In this document: piece by piece, positions 1-5,821 of the stretch
How the letters are laid out: each line of letters begins with the position of its first letter
Numbering within the stretch: the stretch's first letter is position 1
From: Caldifarciminota bacterium
GTDB lineage: Bacteria > Hydrothermota > UBA3072 > B12-G15
NCBI GenBank assembly: GCA_021163525.1
Contig: JAGGTX010000045.1
Span: forward strand, 1 to 6,369
Direction of reading: 5' to 3'
DNA: 6,369 nucleotides
Translations under genes and position numbers: made by a program
Notes under the pieces: generated by a model
What the model saw: the letters and a program-made list of their open reading frames with translations, nothing else
Told to the model about the DNA's origin: nothing
Databases searched by the model: none

Positions 1-126
1 AAGACCATGGTGGTGAAGGGGAAAATGAGAAGAATTGGATGGACAAGGGGAAAGAGGAAGGACTGGAAGAAGGCGATAGTTACATTGAAACCAGGGGATA
101 CAATTCCTCTATTTGAAGGAGTATAA
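1..126 (+). CDS. rplW: 50S ribosomal protein L23, C-terminal fragment (5' end outside window)
   Basis: Reading frame 1 is open from the left edge and ends with TAA at 124-126, giving the last 41 residues of a protein. The segment has the typical L23 ending: a basic loop ([20 protein letters not shown]) followed by a final strand, [18 protein letters not shown]23 binds 23S rRNA at the exit of the peptide tunnel and is the docking site for trigger factor and SRP in bacteria; those contacts lie mostly outside the part seen here. The position immediately before rplB is the canonical one. The stop is followed by rplB after only 2 bases, and the rplB ribosome binding site lies inside this gene. The loop is strikingly purine-rich: only 10 of the first 60 bases are pyrimidines. 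Identity is confident from both sequence and order; the total length is unknown. Confidence 0.93.
   Translation, partial: KTMVVKGKMRRIGWTRGKRKDWKKAIVTLKPGDTIPLFEGV
115..121 (+). promoter_or_regulatory. Ribosome binding site for rplB
   Basis: GAAGGAG lies 7 bases before the ATG at 129 and is embedded in the last codons of rplW. It supports the chosen rplB start and coupling of the two genes. Confidence 0.75.
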
Positions 127-128
127 AT

Positions 129-953
129 ATGGGTGTTAAGGAGATAAAACCAGTCACACCAGGGCAGAGATGGAGAAAGGCTCCGTCATTTGAGGATATA
201 ACAAAGACTGAACCCGAAAAGTCACTTGTTGTTTCAAAGAAGAGAACAGGTGGAAGGAATAACCTTGGTAGGATAACGGTGAGGCACAGGGGAGGTGGGC
301 ACAGGAGAAAGTACAGAATAATAGACTTCAAGAGGGACAAGTTTGGTATAGAGGCAAAGGTTGCGGCAATTGAGTATGACCCCAACAGGTCTGCGAGGAT
401 TGCTCTTCTCCATTACAGGGATGGTGAAAAGAGGTACATTATAGCACCGGAGGGATTACAGGTTGGGGAGATACTCATGAGTGGACCAGATGCACCAATA
501 AAGCCGGGTAATGCACTCCCCATTGAGAAGATTCCGCTTGGAACAGAGGTGCACAATATAGAGTTGAATCCAGGACAGGGAGGTAAACTTGTAAGGTCTG
601 CTGGTGATGCTGCACAGGTTCTTGCTAAAGAGGGAGATTATGCCCATATAAGGCTTCCCTCTGGAGAGGTGAGGCTTGTAAGGCTGAACTGCCTTGCCAC
701 AATTGGAAGGGTTGGAAATGTGGAGCATAGCAGTATAACCCTTGGTAAGGCTGGAAGGAAGAGATACCTTGGTAGAAGGCCAGGGGTGCGTGGAATGGCA
801 ATGAATCCGGTTGACCATCCAATGGGTGGAGGAGAAGGCAGGTCAAAGTCCAATAAACATCCATGTTCCCCAACAGGTGTTCTTGCAAAGGGATACAAGA
901 CAAGGAAGAAAAAGAAATATTCAAATAAGTTCATCGTAAAAAGGAGAAGGTAA
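129..953 (+). CDS. rplB: 50S ribosomal protein L2
   Basis: This 274-residue protein has the usual bacterial L2 length. L2 is a primary 23S rRNA binder, needed for subunit association and for shaping the peptidyl-transferase region. The N-terminal OB-type domain contains [19 protein letters not shown] (about 51-69), followed by the SH3-like domain with [23 protein letters not shown] (about 147-169). The C-terminal signature includes [16 protein letters not shown] (216-231), GGGEGRSK and a basic tail ending FIVKRRR. Two positions differ from the common form: M232 where many bacteria have His (DHPHGGGEG), and SPTG at 247-250 where SPWG or TPWG is usual. The ATG start has a good GAAGGAG site and gives the expected beginning [12 protein letters not shown]. 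The stop overlaps the rpsS start by one base (TAATG). Identity is certain. Confidence 0.99.
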   Translation: MGVKEIKPVTPGQRWRKAPSFEDITKTEPEKSLVVSKKRTGGRNNLGRITVRHRGGGHRRKYRIIDFKRDKFGIEAKVAAIEYDPNRSARIALLHYRDGEKRYIIAPEGLQVGEILMSGPDAPIKPGNALPIEKIPLGTEVHNIELNPGQGGKLVRSAGDAAQVLAKEGDYAHIRLPSGEVRLVRLNCLATIGRVGNVEHSSITLGKAGRKRYLGRRPGVRGMAMNPVDHPMGGGEGRSKSNKHPCSPTGVLAKGYKTRKKKKYSNKFIVKRRR

Positions 954-1231
954 TGGGAAGGTCACTGAAAAAACCACCTTATGTGGATGAAAAGTTGATG
1001 AAGAAGATAAAGAAGATGATTGAAACAGGCGAGAAGAGGCCTGTAAGGACCTATAAGAGGGCATCCATGATACCACCTGAGTTTGTTGGATTCACCATAG
1101 AGGTTCACAACGGTAAGAAGTTTATACCTGTATATATAACCGAGAACATGGTCGGGCACAGGCTTGGAGAATTCGCTCCCACAAGATACTTCAGGGGGCA
1201 TGCAGGGGATAAGAAGAAGGAGAAGAGGTGA
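953..1231 (+). CDS. rpsS: 30S ribosomal protein S19
   Basis: This 92-residue protein matches the normal S19 length. S19 sits in the 30S head, forms a complex with S13 and binds 16S rRNA near the decoding region. The start [15 protein letters not shown] is typical. The family signature runs over residues 53-77 ([25 protein letters not shown]), followed by [11 protein letters not shown]. At about 33-36 the sequence reads TYKR where TWSR is common. [14 protein letters not shown] replaces the frequent IPDMIGHT-type wording but is a known family variant. The ATG shares its A with the rplB TAA stop. An upstream AAGGAGA at 941-947 within rplB gives about 6 bases of spacing, so translation is probably coupled. 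A short lysine-rich tail ends the protein. Identity is certain. Confidence 0.98.
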   Translation: MGRSLKKPPYVDEKLMKKIKKMIETGEKRPVRTYKRASMIPPEFVGFTIEVHNGKKFIPVYITENMVGHRLGEFAPTRYFRGHAGDKKKEKR

Positions 1232-1234
1232 TAA

Positions 1235-1579
1235 ATGGAAGGTAAAGCAATACAGAGATTCGTAAGGGTATCACCATTCAAGGCAAGAAGGCTTATCCCA
1301 CTTGTTAAGGGTAAGCCAGTGCTTGAGGCACTTGCTGTGCTTGATTTTACACCTGGTAAGGCTTCCCATCATCTCTGGAAGGCAATCCACTCCGCCAGTA
1401 TGAATCTTATAAACAAGGCTGGTGAGATAAGGGTTAAGGAAGAAGACCTATATGTTAAGCGTGTGGTTATAGATGAGGGTCCCTTCTTTAAGAGGATAAG
1501 ACCCATGTCTCTTGGCAGGGCAGGCCTTATCAGGAAGAGGACCTCACATATAACCGTAATTGTAGAAGAGAGGAGGTGA
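1235..1579 (+). CDS. rplV: 50S ribosomal protein L22
   Basis: This 114-residue protein is close to the usual L22 length of about 110. L22 contacts all 23S rRNA domains, and its long beta-hairpin forms part of the constriction of the peptide exit tunnel, where macrolide-resistance and arrest-peptide mutations map. The globular part (1-75) includes [23 protein letters not shown] in pieces. The hairpin and signature cover about 78-109, with [28 protein letters not shown]. The hairpin tip reads RPMSLGRAG (89-97), against MPRAKGRAD in E. coli, so two basic residues of the E. coli tip (R88, K90) are replaced by Met and Leu. The ATG lies 3 bases after the rpsS stop, and that TGA is itself part of the GAGGTGA ribosome binding site (1225-1231). 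Identity is certain. Confidence 0.98.
   Translation: MEGKAIQRFVRVSPFKARRLIPLVKGKPVLEALAVLDFTPGKASHHLWKAIHSASMNLINKAGEIRVKEEDLYVKRVVIDEGPFFKRIRPMSLGRAGLIRKRTSHITVIVEERR
1571..1579 (+). promoter_or_regulatory. Ribosome binding site that fixes the TTG start of rpsC
   Basis: AGGAGGTGA is a near-perfect complement to the 16S rRNA 3' end. It includes the rplV stop TGA and lies 4 bases before TTG at 1584 (7 bases from the GGAGG core). It justifies a non-ATG start for rpsC. Confidence 0.88.
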
Positions 1580-1583
1580 AAAT

Positions 1584-2204
1584 TTGGGCCAGAAGACGCA
1601 TCCCATAGGGTTCAGGCTTGGTATAACAAAGGATTGGTTTTCCCGATGGTTTGACGATAAAAGGATGGCAGATAAGTTACACGAAGATATTACCATAAAA
1701 GATTATCTTAAAACGAGGCTTCGTGATGGATGGATTTCAAGGATAGAGATTGAAAGGACTTCAAAAAAATTGAGGGTTATTATTTTTACGGCGAGGCCAG
1801 GTATAGTCATTGGTAAGGGTGGTGAGCAGGCTGATTCCCTCAAGGCAGAGATAACTGCACTTGTTGGAACTCAGCCCCAGATTGATGTGAGGGAGGTAAA
1901 ATTCCCTGAACTGGATGCGCAACTTGTGGCCTTTAACATAGCAAGACAGATAGAGAGAAGGATATCATATAGAAGGGCAATGAAGAGGGCTGTGCAGAAC
2001 GCCATGAGGCTTGGTGCTGGCGGTATAAGGGTTCAATGTTCTGGAAGGCTTGGTGGAGCAGAGATTGCAAGGAAGGAATGGTATAGAGAGGGTAGGGTTC
2101 CCTTGCATACACTCAGGGCGAATATTGACTATGCAACAGACACAGCGGTTACAACAGCAGGAACCGTTGGTGTGAAGGTATGGATATACAGAGGGGAGGC
2201 CTGA
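1584..2204 (+). CDS. rpsC: 30S ribosomal protein S3 (TTG start)
   Basis: The predicted protein has 206 residues, at the short end for S3 (E. coli 233), because it stops right after the conserved core ([11 protein letters not shown]) without a charged tail. S3 lies at the mRNA entry tunnel of the 30S head and helps unwind mRNA structure. The start [17 protein letters not shown] is diagnostic. A KH domain occupies about 38-106, with the GKGG loop at 77-80. The basic mRNA-entry patch RRAMKRAVQ is kept: R130, R131 and K134 match E. coli R131, R132 and K135. The C-terminal signature spans 146-183, including [20 protein letters not shown]. The start is TTG at 1584, preceded by an excellent Shine-Dalgarno; no ATG fits the conserved N-terminus. 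One base separates it from rplP. Identity is certain and the start very likely. Confidence 0.98.
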   Translation: MGQKTHPIGFRLGITKDWFSRWFDDKRMADKLHEDITIKDYLKTRLRDGWISRIEIERTSKKLRVIIFTARPGIVIGKGGEQADSLKAEITALVGTQPQIDVREVKFPELDAQLVAFNIARQIERRISYRRAMKRAVQNAMRLGAGGIRVQCSGRLGGAEIARKEWYREGRVPLHTLRANIDYATDTAVTTAGTVGVKVWIYRGEA

Positions 2205-2205
2205 A

Positions 2206-2622
2206 ATGTTGATGCCATCTCGTGTAAAATACAGAAAACAACACAGGGGAAGTAGAAAGGGTCTTTCAAAGGGTGCAACAAAACTTGATTTTGGTGAGTA
2301 TGGGATACAGGCCCTTGAGTCTGCCTGGATAAGTGCAAACCAGATTGAGGCAGCGAGGGTTGCCATAACAAGGTTTTTGAAGAGGAATGGGAAACTCTGG
2401 ATAAGGATGTTTCCTGATAAACCTGTAACAAAGAAACCTGCAGAGACAAGAATGGGTAAGGGAAAGGGTAATCCAGAGTACTGGGTTGCAGTGGTGAAGA
2501 GGGGAAGGATTCTCTTTGAACTTACAGGTGTTCCTGAGGATACTGCAAGGGAGGCATTGAGGCTTGGTGCTTCCAAACTCCCGATAAAGACAAGATTTGT
2601 CAAGAGGGAAGGGGTGATATAG
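2206..2622 (+). CDS. rplP: 50S ribosomal protein L16
   Basis: At 138 residues this is a standard bacterial L16. L16 binds 23S rRNA near the A site and helps position the A-site tRNA elbow; it joins late in 50S assembly. The beginning [15 protein letters not shown] is nearly invariant, and [18 protein letters not shown] leads into the signature [13 protein letters not shown] (81-93). R82 corresponds to E. coli R81, the arginine hydroxylated by RoxA/YcfD there; whether that happens here cannot be told. Position 99 is Arg ([10 protein letters not shown]) where proline is common. The C-terminus [12 protein letters not shown] is normal. The ATG follows the rpsC stop by one base and has GGAGG at 2195-2199 with 6 bases of spacing. 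The stop TAG overlaps the rpmC GTG by one base. Identity is certain. Confidence 0.99.
   Translation: MLMPSRVKYRKQHRGSRKGLSKGATKLDFGEYGIQALESAWISANQIEAARVAITRFLKRNGKLWIRMFPDKPVTKKPAETRMGKGKGNPEYWVAVVKRGRILFELTGVPEDTAREALRLGASKLPIKTRFVKREGVI
2609..2618 (+). promoter_or_regulatory. Ribosome binding site supporting the GTG start of rpmC
   Basis: AAGGGGTGAT lies inside the last codons of rplP, with about 7 bases between its G run and GTG at 2622. It supports GTG as the start of rpmC. Confidence 0.75.
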
Positions 2623-2816
2623 TGAAGGCCAGAGAATTGAGAGAAATGACGGATGAGGAACTCTTTTCCAAACTCCATGAGTTGAGGGAGACCCTGTTTT
2701 CACTCAGGTTCCAGAAAACACTGGGTAATCTCCAGAGTCCTGCTGAATTCAAGAAGGTAAAAAGGGATATAGCAAGGATACTCACCATTCTAAGAGAGAA
2801 GGGGAAGAAGGTATGA
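2622..2816 (+). CDS. rpmC: 50S ribosomal protein L29 (GTG start)
   Basis: This 64-residue helical protein has the standard L29 length. L29 sits beside L23 around the tunnel exit. It has the family's helix-loop-helix pattern: [20 protein letters not shown], then [10 protein letters not shown] (22-31), a short loop, and [18 protein letters not shown]. The loop [12 protein letters not shown] differs from the usual LENP(A/M)RIRE wording, and IARILT replaces the very common IARIKT. The start is GTG at 2622, overlapping the rplP TAG by one base (TAGTG). It gives the expected N-terminus KARELR and has an upstream AAGGGGTGAT. The stop overlaps the rpsQ start by 4 bases (ATGA). Identity is confident from sequence and from its fixed place between rplP and rpsQ. 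Confidence 0.96.
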   Translation: MKARELREMTDEELFSKLHELRETLFSLRFQKTLGNLQSPAEFKKVKRDIARILTILREKGKKV

Positions 2817-3064
2817 GAAAGAAAAGAATAGGCAGGGTTGTAAGCGATAAACCCGACAAGACAATACTTGTAGAGGTTGAAAGGATGGTTAAACATCCCC
2901 TCTACAAGAAGTACATCAAGAGGAGAAGGAAGTTTATGGCCCATGATGAGAGGAATGAAGCGAGAGTGGGTGATGTGGTGGAGATAGTTGAGACCAGACC
3001 CCTTTCACGCCATAAGAGGTGGAGGCTTTTAAGGATTATTGAAAGGGCAAAGGGGGAGGAATGA
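2813..3064 (+). CDS. rpsQ: 30S ribosomal protein S17
   Basis: This 83-residue protein fits the usual S17 size. S17 is an early 16S rRNA binder with an OB fold in the 30S body. Conserved elements are [18 protein letters not shown] (7-24), [20 protein letters not shown] (27-46) and the signature [13 protein letters not shown] (53-65), followed by [12 protein letters not shown]. The ATG overlaps the rpmC stop as ATGA, so reinitiation by the same ribosomes is likely. A purine run with AAGGGG (about 2799-2804) can act as the ribosome binding site. At its end it overlaps rplN by the same ATGA arrangement. In E. coli rpsQ is the last gene of the S10 operon; here nothing separates it from the spc genes. 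Identity is certain. Confidence 0.98.
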   Translation: MRKKRIGRVVSDKPDKTILVEVERMVKHPLYKKYIKRRRKFMAHDERNEARVGDVVEIVETRPLSRHKRWRLLRIIERAKGEE

Positions 3065-3429
3065 TACAGGAATACTCAAGGCTCAATGTTGCCGACAATA
3101 CTGGTGCAAAGACCGCCATGTGTATAAAGGTTCTTGGCGGCTCCAGGAGAAAGTATGGTTCTATTGGTGATACCATAGTTGTAACCATAAAGGATGCAGT
3201 TCCAGCAAGTAATGTTAAGAAGGGGACTGTGCACAGGGCAGTGATTGTGAGGACAAGGAAAGAGGTGAGAAGGAAAGATGGTAGTTATGTGAGGTTTGAT
3301 GAGAATGCGTGTGTCCTTATAGACCAGAACAATGAGCCAAAGGGAACAAGGATTTTTGGCCCTGTGGGTAGAGAACTGAGGGAGAAGAGATTTATGAAGA
3401 TTATCTCCCTTGCAGCGGAGGTGGTATGA
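3061..3429 (+). CDS. rplN: 50S ribosomal protein L14
   Basis: At 122 residues this is the standard L14. It lies at the subunit interface, forms bridges to 16S rRNA, and is the docking point of the silencing factor RsfS in bacteria. The start [17 protein letters not shown] is diagnostic. The signature lies at about 60-87 ([20 protein letters not shown], then DENACVLI), and [20 protein letters not shown] follows. Its RRKDGSY and FDENACV wording resembles the Bacteroidetes/Chlorobi side, a weak taxonomic hint. The ATG overlaps the rpsQ stop by 4 bases. An AAGGGGGAGGA purine run directly precedes it, with the G5 run about 4 bases from ATG. Its stop overlaps the rplX start by 4 bases as well. Identity is certain. 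Confidence 0.99.
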   Translation: MIQEYSRLNVADNTGAKTAMCIKVLGGSRRKYGSIGDTIVVTIKDAVPASNVKKGTVHRAVIVRTRKEVRRKDGSYVRFDENACVLIDQNNEPKGTRIFGPVGRELREKRFMKIISLAAEVV

Positions 3430-3737
3430 GGATAAAAAAAGGTGATACAGTAATTGTAATAAGTGGTGATGATAAGGGGAAGAAGGGGAAGGTGAGGTTT
3501 GTTAACCGTGAAAAAAAGAGGGTGATTGTGGAAGGTGTTGCAATGGTGAGAAAGCATACAAAACCAACAAGGATGGGTGAGGTTGGTGGAATCATTGAGA
3601 AAGAGGCGGAGATACCTGTTTCAAAGGTTCTCCTCATCTGCCCCAGATGTGGTCAACCAACCAGGACAGGCAGAATGAAACTTGAGGGTGGAAAGTCAGT
3701 AAGATACTGCAAAAAATGCAAAGAAGTGATTGATTAG
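3426..3737 (+). CDS. rplX: 50S ribosomal protein L24, four-cysteine form
   Basis: This 103-residue protein has the usual L24 size. L24 is one of the two initiators of 50S assembly and binds the 5' region of 23S rRNA. The KOW segment covers about 3-30 ([20 protein letters not shown]), followed by [15 protein letters not shown] (33-47). The C-terminal part has CPRC at 72-75 and CKKC at 95-98, a CxxC-X19-CxxC arrangement that looks able to bind zinc. L24 proteins with and without these cysteines both exist in bacteria. GGAGGTG at 3417-3423 in the end of rplN serves the ATG, which forms an ATGA overlap with the rplN stop. The gene ends at TAG 3735-3737, just before rplE. Identity is certain; zinc binding is inferred from the motif. 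Confidence 0.98.
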   Translation: MRIKKGDTVIVISGDDKGKKGKVRFVNREKKRVIVEGVAMVRKHTKPTRMGEVGGIIEKEAEIPVSKVLLICPRCGQPTRTGRMKLEGGKSVRYCKKCKEVID

Positions 3738-3743
3738 GGGTGA
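3737..3743 (+). promoter_or_regulatory. Ribosome binding site that decides the rplE start
   Basis: GGGGTGA resembles the AGGTGA part of the anti-Shine-Dalgarno complement. Counted from its last G before the T it lies 5 bases upstream of ATG 3746, like the GAGGTGA sites of rplV and rpsC. The alternative GTG start at 3740 lies inside this motif and would lack a good site of its own. Confidence 0.6.
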
Positions 3744-3745
3744 AT

Positions 3746-4306
3746 ATGGGATACATTCCGAACCTTAAAAAGAAATACAGAGAAGAGGTTGTCCCCGAAC
3801 TAATGAAGAGATTTAAATATAAAAATCCCATGCAGGCGCCAAGACTGGAGAAGATCGTTGTTAACTGTGGTGCTGGTGAGATAGCAAGGGATAGCAAACT
3901 CATGGAGATCATAATGAATGACCTTGCAATCATCACGGGTCAGAAACCGCAGATAAGAAGGGCGAAAAAATCTGTTTCCAACTTTAAGATAAGGAAGGGC
4001 ATGCCTGTGGGACTGAAGGTTACACTCCGTGGCGACAGGATGTATGAGTTCCTTGAGAGGCTTATAAGTGTTGCCATTCCAAGAATAAGGGACTTCAGAG
4101 GGCTTTCCCCTGATTCCTTTGATGGTAGGGGCAACTATACATTTGGTGTTACAGAACAGTTGATATTTCCGGAGATTGAATACGACAAGGTGCAGAGTGT
4201 TTTTGGTATGGATATAACACTGGTAACCACGGCAAAGACCGATGAGGAAGGAAGGGAACTTCTTAAACTTCTTGGGATGCCCTTTAAGAGGACGGAGGGA
4301 AGATAA
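3746..4306 (+). CDS. rplE: 50S ribosomal protein L5
   Basis: From ATG 3746 the protein has 186 residues, slightly longer than E. coli L5 (179) and normal for the family. L5 binds 5S rRNA with L18 in the central protuberance and contacts P-site tRNA. Conserved parts are [14 protein letters not shown] (10-23), the signature [17 protein letters not shown] (60-76), [21 protein letters not shown] in pieces (79-99), [19 protein letters not shown] (113-131) and [20 protein letters not shown] (154-173). [10 protein letters not shown] recalls Bacteroidetes-type L5. A GTG in frame at 3740 would add two residues (MN), but it sits within the GGGGTGA ribosome binding site, and [11 protein letters not shown] looks like a natural L5 beginning, so ATG 3746 is preferred. 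The stop shares one base with the rpsZ ATG (TAATG). Identity is certain; the start is about 75 percent sure. Confidence 0.96.
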   Translation: MGYIPNLKKKYREEVVPELMKRFKYKNPMQAPRLEKIVVNCGAGEIARDSKLMEIIMNDLAIITGQKPQIRRAKKSVSNFKIRKGMPVGLKVTLRGDRMYEFLERLISVAIPRIRDFRGLSPDSFDGRGNYTFGVTEQLIFPEIEYDKVQSVFGMDITLVTTAKTDEEGRELLKLLGMPFKRTEGR

Positions 4307-4491
4307 TGGCAAGGAAGGCTTTGATAATCAAATCCAGAAGGGAACCAAAGTTCAAGGTGAGGCAGAGGAACAGATGTAAGAGGTGTGGAAGGCCTCGTGG
4401 CTATTACAGGGACTTTGGCCTCTGCAGGATCTGTCTCAGGGAACTTGCCCTGAAGGGTGAAATCCCTGGGCTGAAAAAGGCAAGCTGGTAA
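4306..4491 (+). CDS. rpsZ: 30S ribosomal protein S14, short zinc-binding type
   Basis: This 61-residue protein is the type Z (C+) form of S14, as opposed to the zinc-free form of about 100 residues in E. coli. It binds 16S rRNA in the 30S head near S3 and S10. The zinc ribbon is C24-x2-C27-x12-C40-x2-C43, read in [20 protein letters not shown] and ICLRELA, and the protein ends with the typical [11 protein letters not shown]. The ATG shares its A with the rplE stop, and GGAGG at 4294-4298 gives 7 bases of spacing. Its TAA is part of the rpsH ribosome binding site. Gene databases call it rpsZ, rpsN1 or simply rpsN. Identity and type are certain. Whether the genome also has a cysteine-free paralogue for zinc starvation cannot be seen from this window. 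Confidence 0.98.
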   Translation: MARKALIIKSRREPKFKVRQRNRCKRCGRPRGYYRDFGLCRICLRELALKGEIPGLKKASW

Positions 4492-4497
4492 GGAGGT
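4489..4497 (+). promoter_or_regulatory. Ribosome binding site for rpsH
   Basis: TAAGGAGGT, one of the strongest such sites in the window, includes the stop codon of rpsZ. Its GGAGG core is 8 bases from ATG 4505 and 11 from ATG 4508, so the first ATG is preferred. Confidence 0.85.
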
Positions 4498-4504
4498 ATC
4501 GAGT

Positions 4505-4897
4505 ATGATGACAGACCCTATAGCCGATATGATAACAAGGATAAGGAATGCCATAGAGAGAAGGAAGAAGCATGTTAGGATACCTGCTTCAAAGATGAAG
4601 AAGGAGATAGCAAGGCTTCTCTTTGAAGAAGGATTTATTGGAAACTATGAGTTTATTGAGGATAATAAGCAGGGAGAGATTGTTATAACTCTGAAATATG
4701 TGGATGGTGAGTCGCCTATAAAGGGGATGAAGAGGATTTCAAAGCCTTCAAGAAGGGTTTATACAGACAGCAAGAATATCCCAAGGGTTATGAGTGGATA
4801 TGGAATAGCAATACTTTCCACCTCAAAGGGTATCCTTACGGATGCACAGGCAAGGCAGATGAGGGTTGGTGGAGAGATACTCATTTATGTCTGGTAG
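4505..4897 (+). CDS. rpsH: 30S ribosomal protein S8
   Basis: This 130-residue protein has the standard S8 length. S8 binds the central domain of 16S rRNA (helix 21), and in E. coli also represses spc operon translation. The N-terminal domain begins [20 protein letters not shown], followed by [20 protein letters not shown] (26-45) and [12 protein letters not shown] (54-65). The C-terminal domain carries the signature [16 protein letters not shown] (98-113) and ends [18 protein letters not shown] at 79-86 has Ser where SKPG is common. Two adjacent ATGs exist (4505 and 4508); spacing from the AAGGAGG favours the first. The 13 bases before it are the longest gap in the window, and a 9-base gap to rplF follows. 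Identity is certain. Confidence 0.98.
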   Translation: MMTDPIADMITRIRNAIERRKKHVRIPASKMKKEIARLLFEEGFIGNYEFIEDNKQGEIVITLKYVDGESPIKGMKRISKPSRRVYTDSKNIPRVMSGYGIAILSTSKGILTDAQARQMRVGGEILIYVW

Positions 4898-4902
4898 GAG
4901 GT
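4896..4902 (+). promoter_or_regulatory. Ribosome binding site for rplF
   Basis: AGGAGGT overlaps the last two bases of the rpsH TAG stop. Its core is 5 bases before ATG 4907. Confidence 0.82.
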
Positions 4903-4906
4903 TGAT

Positions 4907-5443
4907 ATGTCAAGGATAGGGAAGAAGCCTATACCAATACCTCAGGGAGTGAGTGTAGAGGTAAAAGGGAACCTTGTTGTGGTTAAAGGACCAAAAGGAG
5001 AACTCAAGAGGGAGTTCCATCCTGATATAACCGTTGAGGTGAAGGATAATAATATATATGTTAAAAGGCATAGTGATGCCAAGAAATACAGGGCACTCCA
5101 CGGTCTTACCAGGGCCCTTATAAACAATATGGTGACAGGTGTAACACAGGGATTCCAGAAGGTTCTTGAGATACACGGTATGGGATACAGGGCACAACTC
5201 CAGGGCCAGGATTTGAATCTTCAATTGGGATTCTCCCATCCAGTTGTTATAAAACCAAAGCCAGGCATCACTTTTGAGGTTCAGGGAACAAACAAGGTTA
5301 TTGTTAAAGGTATTGATAAGGAGGTCGTTGGACAGCAGGCAGCCGAAATAAGGGCATTGAGGAAGCCAGAGCCATACAAGGGTGCTGGTATCAGATACCA
5401 GGGTGAATACATTAGGAAAAAGGTAGGGAAGAAGGGGGTCTGA
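4907..5443 (+). CDS. rplF: 50S ribosomal protein L6
   Basis: This 178-residue protein has the usual L6 length and its two repeated L6 domains, roughly 1-80 and 82-170. L6 binds 23S rRNA near the sarcin-ricin loop and the factor-binding site, and is needed for late 50S assembly. The beginning [15 protein letters not shown] and the motif [14 protein letters not shown] (24-37) are conserved. The second domain includes GYRAQLQG (93-100) and LGFSHPV. The C-terminal signature is [19 protein letters not shown] (154-172), where A160 replaces the almost universal Lys of [19 protein letters not shown] also stands where IVGVGYRA-like text is typical. A strong AGGAGGT precedes the ATG, and rplR follows after one base. 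Identity is certain. Confidence 0.98.
   Translation: MSRIGKKPIPIPQGVSVEVKGNLVVVKGPKGELKREFHPDITVEVKDNNIYVKRHSDAKKYRALHGLTRALINNMVTGVTQGFQKVLEIHGMGYRAQLQGQDLNLQLGFSHPVVIKPKPGITFEVQGTNKVIVKGIDKEVVGQQAAEIRALRKPEPYKGAGIRYQGEYIRKKVGKKGV
5432..5439 (+). promoter_or_regulatory. Ribosome binding site supporting the TTG start of rplR
   Basis: AAGGGGGT, inside the last codons of rplF, lies with its G run 6 bases before TTG 5445. It explains why a TTG immediately after the rplF stop can be used. Confidence 0.72.
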
Positions 5444-5444
5444 T

Positions 5445-5813
5445 TTGGACAGGATAAAGGAAAAGCGATTTAAGAGGATAAGAAGACACCTGAGGGTAAG
5501 GAAGAAGGTTTTTGGAACTGCGCAGAAACCAAGGCTTTCTGTTTACAGGTCTTTGAAGCACATATACGGGCAACTTATAGACGATACAAGGGGGGTAACC
5601 CTTCTTGCGGTCTCATCCCTTACAAAGGATTTAAGGGAACAGTTGAGGGGGAAGAAGAAGACAGAGCAGGCAATGATTGTGGGAGAGTATCTTGGTAAAA
5701 AGGCATTGGAGAAAGGTATAACGCAGGTTGTTTTTGACAGAGGTGGATTTCTCTATCACGGAAGGGTGAAGGCCTTTGCAGATGGAGCAAGAAAAGCCGG
5801 GCTTAAATTTTAG
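5445..5813 (+). CDS. rplR: 50S ribosomal protein L18 (TTG start)
   Basis: This 122-residue protein is normal for L18. L18 binds 5S rRNA with L5 and anchors it to 23S rRNA in the central protuberance. The basic N-terminus [21 protein letters not shown] (5-25) is the 5S-binding arm. [19 protein letters not shown] (29-47) opens the folded domain, and the C-terminal signature [20 protein letters not shown] (97-116) ends in KAGLKF. The start is TTG at 5445, one base after the rplF stop, supported by AAGGGGGT. It gives [11 protein letters not shown], a plausible L18 beginning, and no ATG occurs before the conserved RRHLRVRKK. It ends at TAG 5811-5813, followed by 8 bases before rpsE. Identity is certain and the start likely. 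Confidence 0.97.
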   Translation: MDRIKEKRFKRIRRHLRVRKKVFGTAQKPRLSVYRSLKHIYGQLIDDTRGVTLLAVSSLTKDLREQLRGKKKTEQAMIVGEYLGKKALEKGITQVVFDRGGFLYHGRVKAFADGARKAGLKF

Positions 5814-5821
5814 GAGGAGGA
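5812..5821 (+). promoter_or_regulatory. Ribosome binding site for rpsE
   Basis: AGGAGGAGGA, a doubled GGAGG core, begins in the rplR stop codon and runs up to ATG 5822. The upstream copy (AGGAGG, 5812-5817) has a workable 4-base spacing. Confidence 0.8.

Noticed and set aside
456..934. Several overlapping minus-strand frames opposite rplB
   Set aside because: They are mutually overlapping shadows of the L2 gene with no recognisable protein features.
1965..2678. Long minus-strand open frame (237 codons) opposite rpsC, rplP and rpmC
   Set aside because: It lies wholly antisense to three certain genes. Its composition (rich in Leu, Ser, Pro, Phe) is what reverse reading of purine-rich coding DNA gives, and no domain is recognisable.
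3740..3745. GTG start for rplE, two codons upstream of the ATG
   Set aside because: The GTG is part of the GGGGTGA binding site that suits ATG 3746 and has no convincing site of its own. It remains a possible alternative.
3800..4312. Minus-strand open frame (170 codons) opposite rplE
   Set aside because: It is antisense to a certain L5 gene with no family resemblance, and purine bias on the other strand explains the lack of stops.
4498..4504. A promoter or regulatory element in the largest gap (rpsZ to rpsH)
   Set aside because: The 13-base gap is taken up by the Shine-Dalgarno and spacing to the ATG. There is no room for a promoter or a hairpin.
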